This document shows, piece after piece, positions 60,166 to 64,000 of a stretch of 64,000 bases of DNA. The stretch's first letter is position 1, and the number at the start of each line of letters is the position of its first letter. The DNA comes from an uncultured Bacteroidota bacterium (lineage in GTDB: Bacteria; Bacteroidota; Bacteroidia; Bacteroidales; VadinHA17). The notes under the pieces are model-generated. The model made no database searches. It was given only the letters and a program-made list of their open reading frames with translations, and was not told the origin of the DNA. The stretch lies in assembly GCA_903844815.1 (NCBI GenBank), contig CAIMVD010000270.1:1-64000 (forward strand), read 5' to 3'. The translations under genes and the position numbers were made by a program.

Positions 60166-60228
60166 TTGCGGTGAAAAATAAATTAATCACCGCAAATATG
60201 CGGTGATTAATTCGTATATTTACCGCAC
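60166..60228. promoter_or_regulatory. Multi-half-site operator with perfect 14-bp-arm palindrome upstream of fic
   Basis: aattaatcaccgca-aata-tgcggtgattaatt (60181-60212) plus flanking tgcggtga (60167-60174) and taccgca (60221-60227). Confidence 0.7.
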
Positions 60229-60242
60229 AATAGTATTAGGTT

Positions 60243-61349
60243 ATGGAAAAATACATTTACGAGTACAAAAACTGGACAGATTTTTCGTGGCAGGACAAAG
60301 CCATAAATGTTGTATTTGGAGAGGTTCGACTTATGCAAGGTAAAATAATAGGGCATATGAACGCTTTGGGCTTTCTTGCTAAAGAAGAAGCCACTCTGGC
60401 AGCCTTAACTTTAGATGTTGTAAAATCTTCAGAAATTGAAGGCGAATTGCTCAATTATGACCAGGTACGTTCGTCCATTGCAAGGCGTTTGGGCATAAAC
60501 ACCGCAGGACTTGTAGCGAGCAGCCGCCACATTGAAGGCGTTGTAGAAATGATGCTGGATGCCACCCAACGATTCACTTTACCTTTAACCGAAAAACGTT
60601 TATTGGGTTGGCATGCAGCACTTTTTCCCACTGGGTTCAGCGGACCATACTTAATAGAAGTGGGAAAATACCGAACTGGCAAAATGCAAGTTGTTTCGGG
60701 TGCTATGGGCAAAGAAAAAGTACATTACGAAGCCGTAAAGCCCGAATTAGTAAAAACGGAAATGGACAAGTTTTTAGATTGGTTCAACAACGAAAACTGC
60801 CTTGACCCTGTTTTAAAAGCCGCTATTGCACACTTTTGGTTTATAATCATTCACCCCTTTGATGACGGAAACGGCAGAATTGGAAGAGCCATATCTGATA
60901 TGTTGCTTGCCTGTGCCGAAGGTAGTGGAGAACGTTTTTACAGTATGTCTGGCCAGATATCAGCTGAACGCAAACGCTATTACGAAGTATTGCAAAAAGT
61001 GCAACATAGTTCAGGTGACATTTCCGAATGGATAGACTGGTTTTTGCATTGTCTCAAAAATGCGATGCTCTCCGCAGAAAACACCACACAAAAAATATTG
61101 CGTAGAGCTAAGTTTTGGAAATTACACGAACACACATCCTTCAACGAACGCCAACGCTTAATGCTTAACAAACTCTTTGACGATTTTGAAGGAAAACTAC
61201 AAACTTCAAAATGGGCGAAAATTGTCAAAACCTCTACCGACACAGCCTTACGTGACATAAAAGACCTGGTAGAAAAAGGGATCCTGAAACAAACCCAAGA
61301 AGGAGGACGAAACGCAAACTACGAATTAGTAGACTTTAGTTTAGAATAA
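60243..61349 (+). CDS. Fic family protein (DUF4172 N-terminus, C-terminal winged-helix-like region)
   Basis: Core motif HPFDDGNGRIGRA; inhibitory-type 'EVVKSSEIEGELL...'-like helix (VKSSEIEGELLNYDQVRSSI); C-terminal TDTALRDIKDLVEKGILKQTQEGGRNANYEL. Confidence 0.93.
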   Translation: MEKYIYEYKNWTDFSWQDKAINVVFGEVRLMQGKIIGHMNALGFLAKEEATLAALTLDVVKSSEIEGELLNYDQVRSSIARRLGINTAGLVASSRHIEGVVEMMLDATQRFTLPLTEKRLLGWHAALFPTGFSGPYLIEVGKYRTGKMQVVSGAMGKEKVHYEAVKPELVKTEMDKFLDWFNNENCLDPVLKAAIAHFWFIIIHPFDDGNGRIGRAISDMLLACAEGSGERFYSMSGQISAERKRYYEVLQKVQHSSGDISEWIDWFLHCLKNAMLSAENTTQKILRRAKFWKLHEHTSFNERQRLMLNKLFDDFEGKLQTSKWAKIVKTSTDTALRDIKDLVEKGILKQTQEGGRNANYELVDFSLE

Positions 61350-61509
61350 TCACTGGCTTTGTTATACTCAGCAATAGCTTCGGCAAGCTCACCATGTTAT
61401 GCAAACAGGCACTTAATATTATCTTTTGCTTTGCTATCTTAGTACCTTATTAAACATGAAGAAAAATCCTTATTACATTTTTTAATTAATTGAAACAAAG
61501 CACCTCCTT

Positions 61510-63078
61510 ATGGGCGAAGAACAAAAACGTATTCTTAACCAGCAACTCTGGAACATTGCCAACACCCTCCGTGGTAAAATGGATGCCGATGAATTTCGCG
61601 ATTATATCCTGGGATTCATTTTCTATAAGTATCTGTCGGAGAAGATGGAATTATATGCAAACCAGATACTGAAGGAGGATAAAATAAGCTATCTCGACAT
61701 ATCCGAAGACAGTTCAAAAGGACAGGAATACCTCGAAGCCATTAAGGAAGAATCGCTTGAAAAACTTGGTTATTTTCTTCTGCCTTCGGAATTGTTTAAA
61801 CATGTTGCTAAACGGGGTAATGGTAACGGAAAGGAAGAGAGTAACTTCATCATAGAAGATATACAGAAAATCCTCATAAACATTCAGAACTCAACGATGG
61901 GTACCGACAGTGAGGATGATTTCGACCATCTGTTCGAGGACCTCGATTTGAACAGCACGAAACTTGGCAAGTCGGTTGAACAGAGAAACGAAGTAATCGC
62001 CAAGGTCCTGAGCCATCTCGACAAGATTGACTTCCAGCTCGAACAATCAAAAATCGATGTTCTTGGCGATGCATACGAATATCTTATTGGTCAGTTCGCC
62101 AGCGGTGCTGGTAAGAAGGCAGGCGAATTTTATACACCGCAACAGGCATCAAAAATCCTTGCCCGAATAGTTACCCTGGGCAAGACAAGAATAAAATCGG
62201 CCTATGACCCTACAGCAGGTTCCGGATCACTAATTCTCCGGCTTGGTAAAGAATGTGAGGTTCTGAAATTCTACGGACAGGAACTTAACCGTACCACTTA
62301 CAACCTGTGCCGGATGAACATGATACTTCATGACGTGCATTATTCCAGGTTTGATATAAGGCTTGAGGATACCCTCGAACACCCTCAGCACGCCAAACTC
62401 GATGCCGAGGCGGTTGTTGCAAATCCTCCCTTTTCAGCACAGTGGAGCGCCAATCAGCTGTTCATGACCGATGACAGGTTCAGCGAATATGGCAGACTGG
62501 CGCCATCATCAAAAGCTGATTTTGCTTTTATTCAGCATATGATATACCATCTAGCAGAAAATGGTGTTATGGCCGTTGTTATGCCTCATGGTGTTCTTTT
62601 CAGAGGTGGCGCCGAGGGACACATCAGAAAGTACCTTATTGAAGAGAAAAACTATCTCGATGCCGTTATCGGACTCCCTGCAAATATTTTCTACGGAACA
62701 TCAATCCCGACATGCATACTTGTATTCAAAAAATGCCGTGAACAACCCGATAACATTCTGTTTATTGATGCCAGCCAGCACTTTGAAAAGGTAAAAACAC
62801 AGAATTACCTTCGTGATGAGGATGTTGACCGGATACTCGATGTTTATGAAAAACGCATCGAAGTAGAAAAGTACAGCCGAACAGCCTCTATTGATGAGGT
62901 GAAGGAGAACGATTACAATCTGAATATCCCAAGGTATGTTGACACCTTTGAAGAGGATGAATCGATTGATATCTCGTCTATCGCTGATGATCTTAAAGCA
63001 TTGGAAACTGAAACTAAAGCTCTGGATAAGACTATAGCTGATTTTTGTCTGGAATTGAAAATAGAATCACCTTTTTAA
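61510..63078 (+). CDS. hsdM: Type I restriction-modification system methyltransferase subunit
   Basis: GEFYTPQQASKILARI...AYDPTAGSGSLILRLG...YGQELNRTTYNLCRMNMILHDV...VVANPPFSAQWS. Confidence 0.96.
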   Translation: MGEEQKRILNQQLWNIANTLRGKMDADEFRDYILGFIFYKYLSEKMELYANQILKEDKISYLDISEDSSKGQEYLEAIKEESLEKLGYFLLPSELFKHVAKRGNGNGKEESNFIIEDIQKILINIQNSTMGTDSEDDFDHLFEDLDLNSTKLGKSVEQRNEVIAKVLSHLDKIDFQLEQSKIDVLGDAYEYLIGQFASGAGKKAGEFYTPQQASKILARIVTLGKTRIKSAYDPTAGSGSLILRLGKECEVLKFYGQELNRTTYNLCRMNMILHDVHYSRFDIRLEDTLEHPQHAKLDAEAVVANPPFSAQWSANQLFMTDDRFSEYGRLAPSSKADFAFIQHMIYHLAENGVMAVVMPHGVLFRGGAEGHIRKYLIEEKNYLDAVIGLPANIFYGTSIPTCILVFKKCREQPDNILFIDASQHFEKVKTQNYLRDEDVDRILDVYEKRIEVEKYSRTASIDEVKENDYNLNIPRYVDTFEEDESIDISSIADDLKALETETKALDKTIADFCLELKIESPF

Positions 63079-63088
63079 TTATTTGTTT

Positions 63089-63925
63089 ATGAAAACAGAA
63101 GATATTAAACAGATGTTTACAATGTTCGAATCTGCTGCTTCAGAATTGGAAGGTATAGAGTGCTGGAGTGCCCGTGAATTGCAATTCTTACTTGGATATA
63201 GCAAATGGGAAAACTTTGAAAAGGTAATTCAGAAGGCAAGGGCAGCCTGCACTAATGCAGGTGAAGAGGTGGATTATCATTTTCCTGACGTCAGGAAAAC
63301 GATAACCATGCCCAAAGGTGCTGAAAAAGAAATAGATGATATCCTTCTTACCCGTTATGCATGTTACTTAATTGCACAAAATGGCGATAGCAGGAAAGAA
63401 GAAATAGCCTTTGCCCAGAACTATTTTGCGGTGCAGACACGTAAGGCTGAGTTGGTTGAAAAGCGTTTTCTGGAGTATGAGAGGGTTAAAGCCCGTGATA
63501 AGCTGAGTCATACGGAAAAACAACTTTCCGGAATTCTATACGAAAGAGGAGTTGACAATCAGGGTTTTGCCATAATAAGAAGCAAGGGGGATCAGGCACT
63601 TTTCAGGTTGAATACTCAGATGCTCAAGCGGAAAATGGGTGTGCCGGAGGGCCGGCCCGTAGCTGATTTCTTGCCAACTATTAGTATAAAAGCTAAGGAC
63701 CTCGCTGCTGAGATGACAGGCATTAACGTACAAAACAAGATTTTAAGAGGGCAGCCTAAAATTGAAAAGGAACATGTCGATAATAATTTAGCCGTGCGAA
63801 ATATGCTCACCCAGAGGGGGATTATTCCTGAGAATTTATCACCTGCTGAAGATGTGAAAAAACTTCAGCGAAAGCTTGAAGGCGACGAGAAAAAGGTATT
63901 GAAAGCTGCAAAGAAGAAGAAATAA
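63089..63925 (+). CDS. dinD: DNA damage-inducible protein D-like (DinD/BRO-N related)
   Basis: IECWSARELQFLLGYSKWENFEKVIQKARAACTNAGEEVDYHFPDVRKTITMPKGAEKEIDDILLTRYACYLIAQNGDSRKEEIAFAQNYFAVQTRKAEL; ATG at 63089 preferred over TTG 63083. Confidence 0.9.
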   Translation: MKTEDIKQMFTMFESAASELEGIECWSARELQFLLGYSKWENFEKVIQKARAACTNAGEEVDYHFPDVRKTITMPKGAEKEIDDILLTRYACYLIAQNGDSRKEEIAFAQNYFAVQTRKAELVEKRFLEYERVKARDKLSHTEKQLSGILYERGVDNQGFAIIRSKGDQALFRLNTQMLKRKMGVPEGRPVADFLPTISIKAKDLAAEMTGINVQNKILRGQPKIEKEHVDNNLAVRNMLTQRGIIPENLSPAEDVKKLQRKLEGDEKKVLKAAKKKK

Positions 63926-64000
63926 TGGAAATGCATTCAAAGATTCCGCAATTGCGTTTCTCAGAATTCGATTCTCAATGGGAAAACGTGCGATTGGGAG
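63925..64000 (+). CDS. hsdS: N-terminal fragment of type I restriction specificity subunit (truncated by window edge)
   Basis: TAATG overlap with dinD-like stop; reads MEMHSKIPQLRFSEFDSQWENVRLG, typical HsdS start. Confidence 0.85.
   Translation, partial: MEMHSKIPQLRFSEFDSQWENVRLG

Noticed and set aside
63083-63088. TTG start for the DinD-like gene
   Set aside because: ATG at 63089 is two codons downstream and more plausible

Overview
This window looks like a Bacteroidota chromosome segment, judging from gene families, TAnnTTTG-type promoter motifs and typical short intergenic repeats. Coordinates ~0.2-45.5 kb hold one very long, almost entirely minus-strand surface-polysaccharide locus. 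It encodes two Wzx flippases, three Wzy/O-antigen-ligase-like proteins, one WecA-like and one WcaJ-like initiating transferase, and about a dozen glycosyltransferases. Sugar-nucleotide pathways recognised are CapE/CapF/CapG-like (L-FucNAc type), Gmd/Fcl (GDP-L-Fuc), an FdtA/FdtB-like 3-amino-sugar cassette, and WbpM-, WbpP- and WbpI-like enzymes. From 45.6 kb the content is housekeeping: rny, a candidate 6S RNA, zapA, an M23 peptidase, a nucleotidyltransferase, cutC, a C69 peptidase, rplS, an AsmA-like protein and tRNA-Arg(ACG). After the tRNA comes an accessory region with a DUF4832/DUF4874-type protein, a Fic protein behind a palindromic operator, and a type I R-M operon (hsdM, dinD-like, start of hsdS). 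The most notable observations are: a decayed, deletion-fused copy of the ketoisomerase/aminotransferase cassette at 1.5-2.04 kb whose intact relative lies at 26.5-29.7 kb with a paralogous glycosyltransferase; an IS remnant with preserved terminal inverted repeats at 25.66-26.29 kb; repeat-derived in-frame insertions in fcl; a double micro-hairpin inside the candidate 6S RNA; a Wzy-like protein with a large extracytoplasmic insertion; a nucleotidyltransferase-GHMP kinase fusion; and tandem GT2/GT-C pairs. All calls come from reading the sequence and supplied translations; no searches were run.
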